A stretch of DNA of 10,292 nt from an uncultured Gammaproteobacteria bacterium. GTDB taxonomy: Bacteria > Pseudomonadota > Gammaproteobacteria > UBA9214. Made by a program: the position numbers and the translations under genes. Position 1 is the stretch's first letter. Each line of letters starts with the position of its first letter. The notes under the pieces were generated by a model. The model did not search any database, was not told the origin of the DNA, and saw only the letters and a program-made list of their open reading frames with translations. The DNA lies in assembly GCA_905480065.1 (NCBI GenBank), contig CAJQOV010000166.1:1-10292 (forward strand), in the 5' to 3' direction. Positions 1-5,983 of this stretch are shown piece by piece.

Positions 1-257
1 GGTGCGGCCATGTTGCCGAAGCGGGTCGGGCTGCCCAGGGCAAGTCCGTTGCATTCACGCAGGTCATCCAGGGTCGCGTAGGGTGGGCCATCGTCCGGGA
101 TGCTGTCGGCAGTGGCTTCACATACGGTGGAGACTGCTGGCACGGTACGGATACGTGCGGCGCAATCGTTTACCGATTCGATACCGTAGGCAATGTGCTG
201 CGCCATCTGGCCGGTAGCGCCGTAGCGGCTGTAGTAAAGGACGAGTATTTCGTTCAT
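1..257 (-). CDS. wrbA: WrbA-like NAD(P)H:quinone oxidoreductase, N-terminal part (gene runs off the left edge)
   Basis: The first 85 codons of a flavodoxin-like FMN protein are present; the rest lies outside the window. The translation begins MNEILVLYYSRYGATGQMA, which is the first beta strand and the FMN phosphate loop of the WrbA family. It later contains the family-typical stretch GLALGSPTRFGNMAA near the truncation point. WrbA proteins are soluble flavoproteins that reduce quinones by two electrons, limiting redox cycling. The ATG at 257-255 gives the expected N-terminus. The Shine-Dalgarno sequence is poor. The gene follows arsC on the same strand, separated by about 180 bases holding a repeat element. 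From memory, arsC and wrbA are also neighbours in Pseudomonas. The family assignment is secure; the physiological substrate is not known from sequence. Confidence 0.9.
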   Translation of the reverse strand, partial: MNEILVLYYSRYGATGQMAQHIAYGIESVNDCAARIRTVPAVSTVCEATADSIPDDGPPYATLDDLRECNGLALGSPTRFGNMAA

Positions 258-357
258 GTTTTTCAGTCAATAGTTGCCACAGAGGTCACAGAGAATATTC
301 TTTCTTGTCCGGCAAGTCGCCTGCAGATTGCGATTCGGTCCGGGCAATGCCATTGAT

Positions 358-377
358 CATGTCTTTGTTCAGACATG
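358..377. repeat. Hairpin inside the CACAGAG element
   Basis: CATGTCT (358-364) is followed by a six-base loop TTGTTC and by AGACATG (371-377), a perfect 7-bp inverted repeat. It has no T-run after it in either direction, so it does not look like an intrinsic terminator. It is probably a structural part of the surrounding repeat element. Confidence 0.6.
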
Positions 378-381
378 GTAT

Positions 382-426
382 TTCTCTGTGTCCTCTGTGT
401 CCTCTGTGTCCTCTGTGTCCTCTGTG
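382..426. repeat. Tandem 9-bp repeat, TCCTCTGTG, four exact copies plus one variant
   Basis: Exact copies lie at 391-399, 400-408, 409-417 and 418-426. A fifth copy, TTCTCTGTG, lies just before them at 382-390. The unit is 9 bases long, so gain or loss of a copy would be in frame if it were translated, but no gene uses it. The array forms the right arm of the larger inverted-ended element. Tandem identity this high usually means recent slippage or expansion. Confidence 0.95.
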
Positions 427-436
427 GCAAAGGTTT

Positions 437-790
437 TTATATAATCTCCAGTACTTTTTCCGGAGGTCGGCCGATGGCGGCCTTGCCGCCGCAGACCACG
501 ATCGGGCGCTCGATCAGTATCGGGTATTGCACCATCGCGGCAATCAGCTGTTCACGTGTGCAAGCGTGATTGTCCAGGCCAGCCGCGCGGTATTCGGCCT
601 CCCGGGTGCGCAGCAGCGCACGCGGCTCCAGGCCCAGCAGCTCGAGCAGCTGATCGAGGGTGGCCGCATCCGGCGGGGTGTCGAGGTATTCAATTACCCG
701 TGGCTGGATGCCCTGTGCACCGAGTAATTCCAGTGTGGCGCGTGACTTGCTGCAGCGCGGATTGTGGTAGATGGTGACCGTGTCGGTCAT
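437..790 (-). CDS. arsC: ArsC-family arsenate reductase (glutaredoxin-dependent type)
   Basis: The protein has 117 residues, near the usual ArsC/YffB size. It opens with YHNPRCSKSRATLELL, placing the catalytic cysteine at position 13 within the thioredoxin-like fold. The C-terminal part RPIVV-C-GGKAAIGRPPE (residues 95-111) is the family signature. Arg61 or Arg63, Arg95 and Arg108 are candidates for the three arginines that surround the arsenate oxyanion in R773 ArsC. The family reduces arsenate to arsenite with glutathione and glutaredoxin in the cytoplasm. The start is supported by GAGGAA at 803-798, 7 bases upstream. The gene lies 27 bases after the fumarase gene on the same strand, so they may be co-transcribed. 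No arsR, arsB or acr3 is nearby. This is therefore a stand-alone chromosomal paralogue, and arsenate resistance is not assured. Confidence 0.9.
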   Translation of the reverse strand: MTDTVTIYHNPRCSKSRATLELLGAQGIQPRVIEYLDTPPDAATLDQLLELLGLEPRALLRTREAEYRAAGLDNHACTREQLIAAMVQYPILIERPIVVCGGKAAIGRPPEKVLEII

Positions 791-817
791 GCGGCTGTTC
801 CTCGATGTGCCATGTGG

Positions 818-2338
818 TTACCTGACAATGGGGATGTCGGCGATGCGCATGCGCCACTCGCGCGGACCGCTTTCATGCACCGAGTTGCCCTGCGCATCGA
901 CCGCGACCGTCACCGGCATATCCTCCACCTCGAACTCGTACACCGCCTCCATGCCGAGTTCCTCGAACGCCACCACCCGCGCAGCGCGAATGGCCCTGGA
1001 TACCAGGTAGGCGGCGCCGCCGGTAGCAATCAGGTACACCGCGGCATGGCGTGCGATCGCCTGCAGGCCGGCGGGGCCACGTTCCGCCTTGCCGATCATG
1101 CCGAGCAGACCGGTCTTTGCCAGCATGGTCTCGGTGAACTTGTCCATGCGTGTGGCCGTGGTCGGGCCGGCCGGGCCAACGATTTCGTCGCCGACCGGGT
1201 CAACCGGGCCGACGTAGTAGATGAAGCGGCCGTGGAAATCGAGGCCGTTTGGTAACGGCTCGCCGCGCTCGAGCAGGTCCACGATCCGTTTGTGTGCTGC
1301 GTCGCGCCCGGTCAGGAAGGTGCCGTTGAGCAACAGCGTTTCCCCCGGTTTCCAGTCACGGATTTCCTCGCGCGTGATGCCGTTCAGGTGCACCCGGCGA
1401 CTGCGGGTGCCGGCGTCCTGCGTGATCTGCGGCCAGTCCTCCAGTCGTGGTGCCTGCAGTTGCGCCGGGCCACTGCCATCGAGCGTGAAATGCACATGCC
1501 GGGTCGCGGCGCAGTTCGGGATGATCGCCACCGGCTTGGAGGCGGCGTGCGTCGGGTAGTCCTTCAGTTTGACGTCCAGTACGGTGGTCAGGCCGCCGAG
1601 TCCCTGTGCGCCAATACCCAGTGCATTGACCTTGTCAAAGATTTCCAGCCGCAGTTCCTCGAGCCGGGTTTGCGCGCCGCGCGCCTGCAGTTCGTGGATG
1701 CTGATCGGCTCGAGGATGGCCTCTTTCGCCAGCAACATGGCTTTCTCTGCGGTGCCGCCAATGCCAATGCCGAGGATGCCAGGTGGACACCAGCCGGCGC
1801 CCATGGTCGGTACCTGGGCGAGCACCCATGCCACCAGGTCGTCGCTGGGGTTGAGGATTGCGAAGCGCGTTTTGTTTTCGGAGCCACCGCCCTTGGCCGC
1901 CACCGTGATCTCGACGCCGTCGCCCGGCACGATATCCTTGTGGATCACGGCGGGGGTGTTGTCACCGGTGTTGCGGCGTGCGCCGGCCGGGTCGGACACG
2001 ATCGAGCCGCGTAACGGGTTGCCGCTGTCCAGCCAGGCACGCCGCACCCCCTCGTTGACCATGGCGTCGATACTGCAATCGGTGTCCCAGCGTACGTCCA
2101 TGCCCACTTTCAGAAATACATTGACGATACCGGTGTCCTGGCAGATCGGGCGATGCCCTTCTGCACACATGCGTGAATTGATCAGGATCTGCGCCATGGC
2201 GTCGCGTGCCGCCGGTGACTGCTCGCGCTGCCAGGCCGCGTGCATGGCGTGAATAAAGTCGGCCGGGTGATAGTAGGAAATGAATTGCAGGGCATCACGG
2301 ATGCTGTCGATGAAAACCTGCTTGCTGATAGTACTCAT
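818..2338 (-). CDS. fumA: Class I fumarate hydratase, iron-sulfur dependent
   Basis: This 506-residue single-chain enzyme interconverts fumarate and malate in the cytoplasm (TCA cycle). The N-terminal (alpha) half carries CAEGHRPICQDTG, GGGSENK and PTMGAGWCPPGILGIGIGG; the C-terminal (beta) half carries GRFIYYVGPVDPV and VGPAGPTTATRMD. Cys66, Cys184 and Cys276 have the spacing of the three cluster-binding cysteines in characterised class I fumarases, so a [4Fe-4S] cluster is expected. The two halves are fused, unlike split-subunit versions. The ATG at 2338 gives an N-terminus that aligns with my recollection of Pseudomonas homologues, although the Shine-Dalgarno sequence is weak. The gene is divergent from the thioredoxin-like gene at 2470 and is followed by arsC after 27 bases. 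The family also includes tartrate dehydratases, but the continuous fumarase signatures favour fumarate. Confidence 0.96.
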   Translation of the reverse strand: MSTISKQVFIDSIRDALQFISYYHPADFIHAMHAAWQREQSPAARDAMAQILINSRMCAEGHRPICQDTGIVNVFLKVGMDVRWDTDCSIDAMVNEGVRRAWLDSGNPLRGSIVSDPAGARRNTGDNTPAVIHKDIVPGDGVEITVAAKGGGSENKTRFAILNPSDDLVAWVLAQVPTMGAGWCPPGILGIGIGGTAEKAMLLAKEAILEPISIHELQARGAQTRLEELRLEIFDKVNALGIGAQGLGGLTTVLDVKLKDYPTHAASKPVAIIPNCAATRHVHFTLDGSGPAQLQAPRLEDWPQITQDAGTRSRRVHLNGITREEIRDWKPGETLLLNGTFLTGRDAAHKRIVDLLERGEPLPNGLDFHGRFIYYVGPVDPVGDEIVGPAGPTTATRMDKFTETMLAKTGLLGMIGKAERGPAGLQAIARHAAVYLIATGGAAYLVSRAIRAARVVAFEELGMEAVYEFEVEDMPVTVAVDAQGNSVHESGPREWRMRIADIPIVR

Positions 2339-2377
2339 GCGCCGGCTGCGGAACCTCGGTCACCAAAATCGGTCTCA

Positions 2378-2383
2378 ATTGTA
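2378..2383 (-). promoter_or_regulatory. Possible -10 box for the fumarase gene
   Basis: TACAAT reads on the minus strand about 40 bases upstream of the fumarase start. No good -35 hexamer is seen at 16-18 bases, so this is only a candidate. Confidence 0.3.
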
Positions 2384-2434
2384 GCTGTTTCGGCGGGCCG
2401 CGGGTAAATCACGGCATCCTGGCCCCGGCGGCGT

Positions 2435-2440
2435 TATAAT
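2435..2440 (+). promoter_or_regulatory. Consensus -10 box (TATAAT) for the TlpA-like gene
   Basis: A perfect TATAAT lies 29 bases upstream of the ATG at 2470. No good -35 is visible at standard spacing, so the promoter may be weak or need an activator. The ribosome site GGAG at 2460-2463, 6 bases from the ATG, follows shortly after. Confidence 0.5.
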
Positions 2441-2469
2441 CACAGCCAACCTGTTACCCGGAGTACGGT

Positions 2470-2976
2470 ATGCGTAAATTGCTGCTGCTGGTGGCCTGCC
2501 TGGCCACCCCTGTCATGGCCGCCGATGCGGTGGATTTCACCTTGCCGGATCTCGATGGCAAGCCGGTCTCGGTCGCTGATTACCGCGGCAAATGGGTGAT
2601 CGTGAATTTCTGGGCCACCTGGTGCCCGCCGTGCCTGGAGGAAATCCCTGACCTGGTCGACCTGTATGACGAAAATCGCGAGCGGCTGGTGGTGCTGGGC
2701 GTGAATTACGAGGAGGTGAACGAGGAATACCTGAAGGGATTCGTCGAAAGCCACCTGATCAGTTACCCGGTGATGCGCATGGATCCCTTGCCCATGACGC
2801 CGCTGGGTCCGGTGATGGGGCTGCCAACCACCTTTATTATCTCTCCCCAGGGCGAGCGCATGGCACGCCAGGAAGGCCCGGTCACACGCCAGGCCATCGA
2901 GAAGTACATCCAGCGCAAGGAAGCCGGGCAGGCGACCACCGCTGCCGTGCAGGTGCCTTCGGGCAGTGCACAGTAA
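2470..2976 (+). CDS. Exported TlpA/ResA-like thiol-disulfide oxidoreductase
   Basis: This 168-residue protein begins with a Sec-type signal peptide (MRKLLLLVACLATPVMA, predicted cut before residue 18), so it should act in the periplasm. The thioredoxin-fold domain runs from about residue 20 to 150. It has the active site WATWCPPC (Cys52, Cys55) after the strand WVIVNF, and the expected cis-proline in GLPTTF (Pro119). Family members reduce disulfides, often for cytochrome c or other exported proteins; the partner here is unknown. No cytochrome maturation genes are in the window. Cys10 after LVA could be read as a lipoprotein cleavage site, but the hydrophobic stretch before it would be unusually short. 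Start support: GGAG at 2460-2463. The gene is preceded by a TATAAT box and appears to be monocistronic, followed by a 314-bp gap. Confidence 0.9.
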   Translation: MRKLLLLVACLATPVMAADAVDFTLPDLDGKPVSVADYRGKWVIVNFWATWCPPCLEEIPDLVDLYDENRERLVVLGVNYEEVNEEYLKGFVESHLISYPVMRMDPLPMTPLGPVMGLPTTFIISPQGERMARQEGPVTRQAIEKYIQRKEAGQATTAAVQVPSGSAQ

Positions 2977-2982
2977 CGCAGG

Positions 2983-3215
2983 ATTGCTGTCATGCCGGGC
3001 GCGAAGCGGCAAGCTCCCGGTAGGCAAGCAGCTCGCCAGCATGGCTGTCCCGCATACAGGCGCGGAGACACCAGCCGGTAGCTTTGCTTTTGTCCCCTCG
3101 GTAACTGCTCCTGTCGCGCTCTGCCGAGCCCATCCCTGCACCGCTACCTCCTGCATCCCGGCAGCCCTCACCCCAAGCCTCTCGCGCACCGCGCGGGAGT
3201 AGCCGGGACAGCAAT
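2983..3215. repeat. Possible non-coding element with inverted ends
   Basis: ATTGCTGTC (2983-2991) is the exact reverse complement of GACAGCAAT (3207-3215). Just inside, after a 3-base offset, CCGGGC on the left resembles the complement of GCCGG on the right. A third copy of the GCTGTC core, GCTGTCCC, lies at 3044-3051. The left end is 7 bases after the stop codon of the TlpA-like gene. No target duplication is evident. It could be a decayed miniature element or a merger of REP-like units. Confidence 0.45.
3165..3200. repeat. REP-like palindromic unit
   Basis: A C-rich lead (CCCTCACCCCAAGCC) is followed by a hairpin: CTCTCGCGC (3179-3187), loop ACC, GCGCGGGAG (3191-3199). The stem is 9 bp with one T-G pair. 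The pattern CCCTCACCCCAA-CC-CTCTC...GGGAG matches a dispersed REP-type repeat I recall from several gammaproteobacterial genomes, here diverged in the stem. Confidence 0.55.
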
Positions 3216-3290
3216 GGCTCGCTATCGTTTCATGCGCCGCTGCATTCCCCGTAATGGCCGGTTGCACAGGCGTTACCCGGTGTCGGTCAC

Positions 3291-3557
3291 GTGATCTGCC
3301 GACGTTGCCTGGTTGCGGGGAGGGTGCAGGGCGTGTTCTTTCGCGCGTCTGCGCGGCACCAGGCCCTGGCGCTCGGTATACAGGGCTATGCCCGCAACCT
3401 GCCGGATGGCCGCGTCGAAGTGCTGGCCTGCGGTACTGCGGCGGCGGTCGATGCCATGTGTGAATGGCTGCATGCCGGCCCGCCACAGGCCGAGGTCAGC
3501 GCGGTGGATTGCGCGGCCATCGAGACGGCAGCGCCGAACGGTTTCAGCGTGGCCTGA
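3291..3557 (+). CDS. Acylphosphatase
   Basis: This 88-residue protein is the normal size for the family. It carries VAGRVQGVFFRASARHQALALGIQGYARN, which holds the catalytic Arg18 and Asn36, followed by LPDGRVEVLACG. Acylphosphatases hydrolyse acyl phosphates such as carbamoyl phosphate or 1,3-bisphosphoglycerate in the cytoplasm. The cellular role in bacteria is poorly defined. The only plausible start is GTG at 3291, because an in-frame stop lies at 3252-3254 with no ATG after it. No good Shine-Dalgarno sequence precedes it, suggesting modest translation. The TGA stop directly abuts the nadB stop codon on the other strand, so the two genes converge with no spacer. Confidence 0.88.
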   Translation: MICRRCLVAGRVQGVFFRASARHQALALGIQGYARNLPDGRVEVLACGTAAAVDAMCEWLHAGPPQAEVSAVDCAAIETAAPNGFSVA

Positions 3558-5192
3558 TCAGGATGCCCTGCGCGGAACCTGTGCCTTCCATTTGCCCGGA
3601 TCGAGTACCGTATCGCTGGGCGGATGCGTGGTGTCAGCAACCGGGTAGTCCAGCGTGTAATGCAGGCCGCGGCTTTCCTTGCGCAGTTGCGCCGAGCGGA
3701 TGATCAGCGCGGCGACCTCGGCCAGGTTGCGCAACTCGATGAGATCGCTGGAAACGGTGAAGTTGCTGTAGTACTCCTGGATCTCCTGCTGCAACAGGTC
3801 AACACGCCGCCAGGCGCGCTGCAGTCGCTTGTTGGTGCGTACGATGCCCACGTAATTCCACATGCAGCGGCGCAACTCGTCCCAGTTGTGGCTCACCACC
3901 ACTTCCTCGTCGGAATCGCGTACGCGGGATTCATCCCAGGCCGGCAGCAAGGCCGGCGGTGGTGACTGGTCGCGGGTGGCAACGATTTTTTGTGCGGCTG
4001 CCCGGGCGAACACCAGGCATTCCAGCAGGGAGTTGCTGGCCATGCGGTTGGCACCGTGCAGGCCGGTGCAGGCAACCTCGCCGATCGCATACAGGCCGGG
4101 CAGGTCTGTCGCGCCGCTGAGATCGGTCATCACTCCGCCACAGGTGTAATGGGCGGCCGGAACCACCGGGATCGGCTCCAGGGTCATGTCGTAACCCAGT
4201 TCGCGGCAACGGGCATAGACATTCGGAAAATGCTCGCGGATAAACGGTGCCGGCTTGTGGCTGATGTCGAGCAGTACGTATTCGGCGCCGAGTCGTTTCA
4301 TTTCGTGGTCGATGGCGCGTGCCACGATGTCGCGTGGCGCCAGGTTACCGCGCGGATCGAAACGTTCCATGAACGGGGTCCGATCCGGCAGCAGCAACAC
4401 GCCGCCTTCCCCGCGCACGGCCTCGGTGACCAGGAATGATTTCGCTTGCGGGTGATACAGGCAGGTCGGGTGGAACTGGTTGAATTCCAGGTTGGCCACC
4501 CGGCAGCCGGCACGCCAAGCCATGGCAATTCCGTCACCGCTGGAAGTATCCGGATTGCTGGTATAGAGATACACCTTGCTGGCACCGCCGGTGGCCAGTA
4601 CCACGTTACTGGCGGAGAAGGTGTCGACGTGACCTGCCTCGATTCCCAGCGCATAGGCGCCGAGACAGCGATTCGGCGTCTGCCCCAGCTTGCTGGCGGT
4701 AATCAGGTCAATGGCGATATGTCCTTCGAATATCTTGATATTGCTGCGTTTGCGGGTTTCGCTGACCAGCGAGGTCTCCATCGCGCGGCCGGTGGCGTCG
4801 GCCGCATGCAGCACGCGCCGCGTGGAATGGCCGCCCTCGCGGGTGAGATGGAAGGCCTCCGGGGCATTGCTGTTGCCATGGCGGGTGAACGGGACGCCGA
4901 GGTCGACCAGCCACTGGATGGCCTCCGGCGCGTTTTCGATCGTGAAGCGGACAGCATCCGGGTGATTGAGGCCGGCGCCGGCGTTCAGGGTGTCCTGGAT
5001 GTGCGATTCGAACGTGTCGCTCGGGTCGGTGACTGCTGAAATGCCGCCTTGCGCATACAAGGTGCTGCTCTCCTCGAGCCGGCTCTTGGCGAGTATCGCG
5101 ATGTGCAGGGTGTCTGGCAGGCGCAGCGCCAGGCTGAGACCTGCTGCGCCGCTACCGATGATCAGCACGTCGAATTGCCGGTTATCTGCCAT
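3558..5192 (-). CDS. nadB: L-aspartate oxidase, first step of NAD synthesis
   Basis: This 544-residue FAD enzyme oxidises L-aspartate to iminoaspartate, which NadA then condenses into quinolinate. The N-terminal dinucleotide motif is IIGSGAAGLSLAL (11-23), and FAD contacts include SSTLYAQGGISAV (42-54). Residues matching the E. coli NadB active site are visible: Glu119 in TREGGHS, His241 in NQFHPT, Arg287 in APRDIVARAID, His348 in AAHYTCGG, and Arg383 in HGANRMASNSLLE. The glutamate in TREGGHS is the feature that helps separate NadB from the succinate dehydrogenase flavoprotein. The length is close to E. coli NadB (540). The ATG at 5192 directly precedes MADNRQFDVLIIG; the ribosome site is weak. 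The gene is divergent from rpoE, a pairing seen in E. coli and Pseudomonas. No nadA or nadC is in the window. Confidence 0.97.
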   Translation of the reverse strand: MADNRQFDVLIIGSGAAGLSLALRLPDTLHIAILAKSRLEESSTLYAQGGISAVTDPSDTFESHIQDTLNAGAGLNHPDAVRFTIENAPEAIQWLVDLGVPFTRHGNSNAPEAFHLTREGGHSTRRVLHAADATGRAMETSLVSETRKRSNIKIFEGHIAIDLITASKLGQTPNRCLGAYALGIEAGHVDTFSASNVVLATGGASKVYLYTSNPDTSSGDGIAMAWRAGCRVANLEFNQFHPTCLYHPQAKSFLVTEAVRGEGGVLLLPDRTPFMERFDPRGNLAPRDIVARAIDHEMKRLGAEYVLLDISHKPAPFIREHFPNVYARCRELGYDMTLEPIPVVPAAHYTCGGVMTDLSGATDLPGLYAIGEVACTGLHGANRMASNSLLECLVFARAAAQKIVATRDQSPPPALLPAWDESRVRDSDEEVVVSHNWDELRRCMWNYVGIVRTNKRLQRAWRRVDLLQQEIQEYYSNFTVSSDLIELRNLAEVAALIIRSAQLRKESRGLHYTLDYPVADTTHPPSDTVLDPGKWKAQVPRRAS

Positions 5193-5300
5193 GGGTCATA
5201 TGCCTGTCTGTGGTCGATTTTCTTCAATATCCACGCCGGTTATGGACGAGGGAACGTGTACAATTCCAATGCAGATTTGTGGTCCGCCAGCGCCTAGTGC

Positions 5301-5330
5301 GAACTGACTGATTTTCATACATTATCATGA
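5301..5330 (+). promoter_or_regulatory. Weak candidate sigma-E-type promoter upstream of rpoE
   Basis: GAACTG (5301-5306) resembles the GAACTT -35 element of RpoE/AlgU promoters, and TCATGA (5325-5330) loosely resembles a TCTGA-type -10. The spacer is 18 bases, slightly longer than the usual 16-17. rpoE genes commonly autoregulate, which is the only contextual support. Confidence 0.25.
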
Positions 5331-5342
5331 ACTATCCGGAAT

Positions 5343-5359
5343 TCGGGTGGTCCACCCGA
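5343..5359. promoter_or_regulatory. 17-bp palindrome in the rpoE leader
   Basis: TCGGGTGG, a central T, then CCACCCGA form perfect 8-bp arms. As RNA this would fold as a 7-bp stem with loop GUC. It lies 29 bases upstream of the rpoE ATG and just before the ribosome site GGAAGGGAG (5371-5379). It could be an operator for a dimeric regulator or a leader hairpin that influences rpoE mRNA stability or translation. Confidence 0.5.
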
Positions 5360-5388
5360 TGGTTCCGGGTGGAAGGGAGACAGCCCGG

Positions 5389-5964
5389 ATGGGCGAACGA
5401 GGCATAGATCAGGCACTGGTTGAGCGGGTCCAGCAGGGCGACAAGCGCGCGTTCGATGTTCTTGTTCTGAAATACCAGAACAAAATCATACAGTTGGCAT
5501 ACCGCTATGTGCATGATCACGACGAGGCCATGGATGTGGCCCAGGAGGCCTTTATCAAGGCCTACAAGTCACTCGGCAACTTTCGGGGCGAGAGCGCTTT
5601 TTTTACCTGGATCTACCGGATCGCGATCAACACCGCGAAGAATCACCTGGTGGCGAGCGGGCGGCGCCCGCCGAGGTCGGACCTGGATGCACAGGATGCG
5701 GAACAATATGAGGGTGCGTCGGGTCTTAGAGAATACGATACGCCGGAACATGTGCTGTTGCGTGACGAGATCAAGGAGACCATCGCCAGCGCGATAAATG
5801 ATTTGCCGGATGATCTGCGTACCGCAATTACCTTGCGCGAACTGGAAGGCCTGAGTTATGAAGAGATTGCGCAGGCCATGGAATGCCCTATCGGGACGGT
5901 TCGGTCGAGAATTTTCCGGGCACGCGATGCGATCGATGCAAAGCTGAGACCATTACTCGATTAG
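5389..5964 (+). CDS. rpoE: RNA polymerase sigma factor RpoE (sigma-E; AlgU-like)
   Basis: This ECF sigma factor directs transcription of envelope-stress genes. It has 191 residues, the same as E. coli RpoE. Sigma region 2 (about 23-90) includes MDVAQEAFIKAYKSLGNFRG and FFTWIYRIAINTAKNHLV. Region 4 (about 130-185) includes LPDDLRTAITLRELEGLS and the helix-turn-helix YEEIAQAMECPIGTVRSRIFRARDAID. These match the RpoE/AlgU subgroup closely. I place the start at ATG 5389 because GGAAGGGAG precedes it by 9 bases and the length then fits the family. An in-frame GTG at 5347 would add 14 residues across the leader palindrome. rseA starts 19 bases after the stop. Activity should be controlled by RseA binding at the inner membrane. 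Confidence 0.97.
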   Translation: MGERGIDQALVERVQQGDKRAFDVLVLKYQNKIIQLAYRYVHDHDEAMDVAQEAFIKAYKSLGNFRGESAFFTWIYRIAINTAKNHLVASGRRPPRSDLDAQDAEQYEGASGLREYDTPEHVLLRDEIKETIASAINDLPDDLRTAITLRELEGLSYEEIAQAMECPIGTVRSRIFRARDAIDAKLRPLLD

Positions 5965-5983
5965 ATAACACGGGTTGCCAATT

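Larger units (their letters stand above)
274..430. repeat. Non-coding element with inverted ends built from CACAGAG units
   Basis: The left end TTGCCACAGAGG (274-285) is the exact reverse complement of the right end (419-430). Past these 12 bases, both ends continue inward with further CACAGAG units: one more on the left (287-295) and four more on the right (382-417). The interior includes a 7-bp hairpin and no convincing reading frame. The element begins 6 bases beyond the arsC stop codon and ends 16 bases before the wrbA start codon on the same strand, so it fills the whole arsC-wrbA gap. I recall similar CACAGAG arrays dispersed in other environmental bacterial genomes, but I cannot confirm relatedness here. 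It may be a miniature mobile element, a REP-like element or a structured RNA 3' end. Confidence 0.7.
2977..3290. other. Gene-free 314-bp stretch between the TlpA-like gene and the acylphosphatase gene
   Basis: I see no credible gene here. The open frames lack ribosome sites and family resemblance. Most of the stretch is covered by a possible inverted-ended element (2983-3215) that contains a GC-rich hairpin. No hairpin followed by a T-run is visible, so there is no obvious intrinsic terminator. No clear promoter for the acylphosphatase gene is seen in the last 75 bases. Confidence 0.7.

Noticed and set aside
391..426. CRISPR array
   Set aside because: The repeats are 9 bases and contiguous, with no unique spacers between them.
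305..727. Plus-strand open frame with repeated LCPLCPLCPL peptide
   Set aside because: The peptide repeat is just the translated 9-bp tandem repeat, and the rest is antisense to arsC with no ribosome site or family similarity.
437..790. Arsenic resistance operon
   Set aside because: Only an ArsC-like reductase is present; no arsenite pump or ArsR regulator is nearby, and the neighbours are housekeeping genes.
2440..3486. Long minus-strand open frame across the TlpA-like gene and the gap
   Set aside because: It is antisense to a clear signal-peptide thioredoxin and to the acylphosphatase, and its composition is low in recognisable motifs. It is a GC-driven shadow frame.
5251..5276. GGAACGT followed by GCAGA as a sigma-E promoter for rpoE
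   Set aside because: The spacer of about 13 bases is too short for an RpoE promoter and the -10 match is poor.
5347..5388. Upstream in-frame GTG start for rpoE adding 14 residues
   Set aside because: The added residues lie over the leader palindrome and have no family counterpart, whereas ATG 5389 has a good ribosome site and gives the exact E. coli RpoE length.
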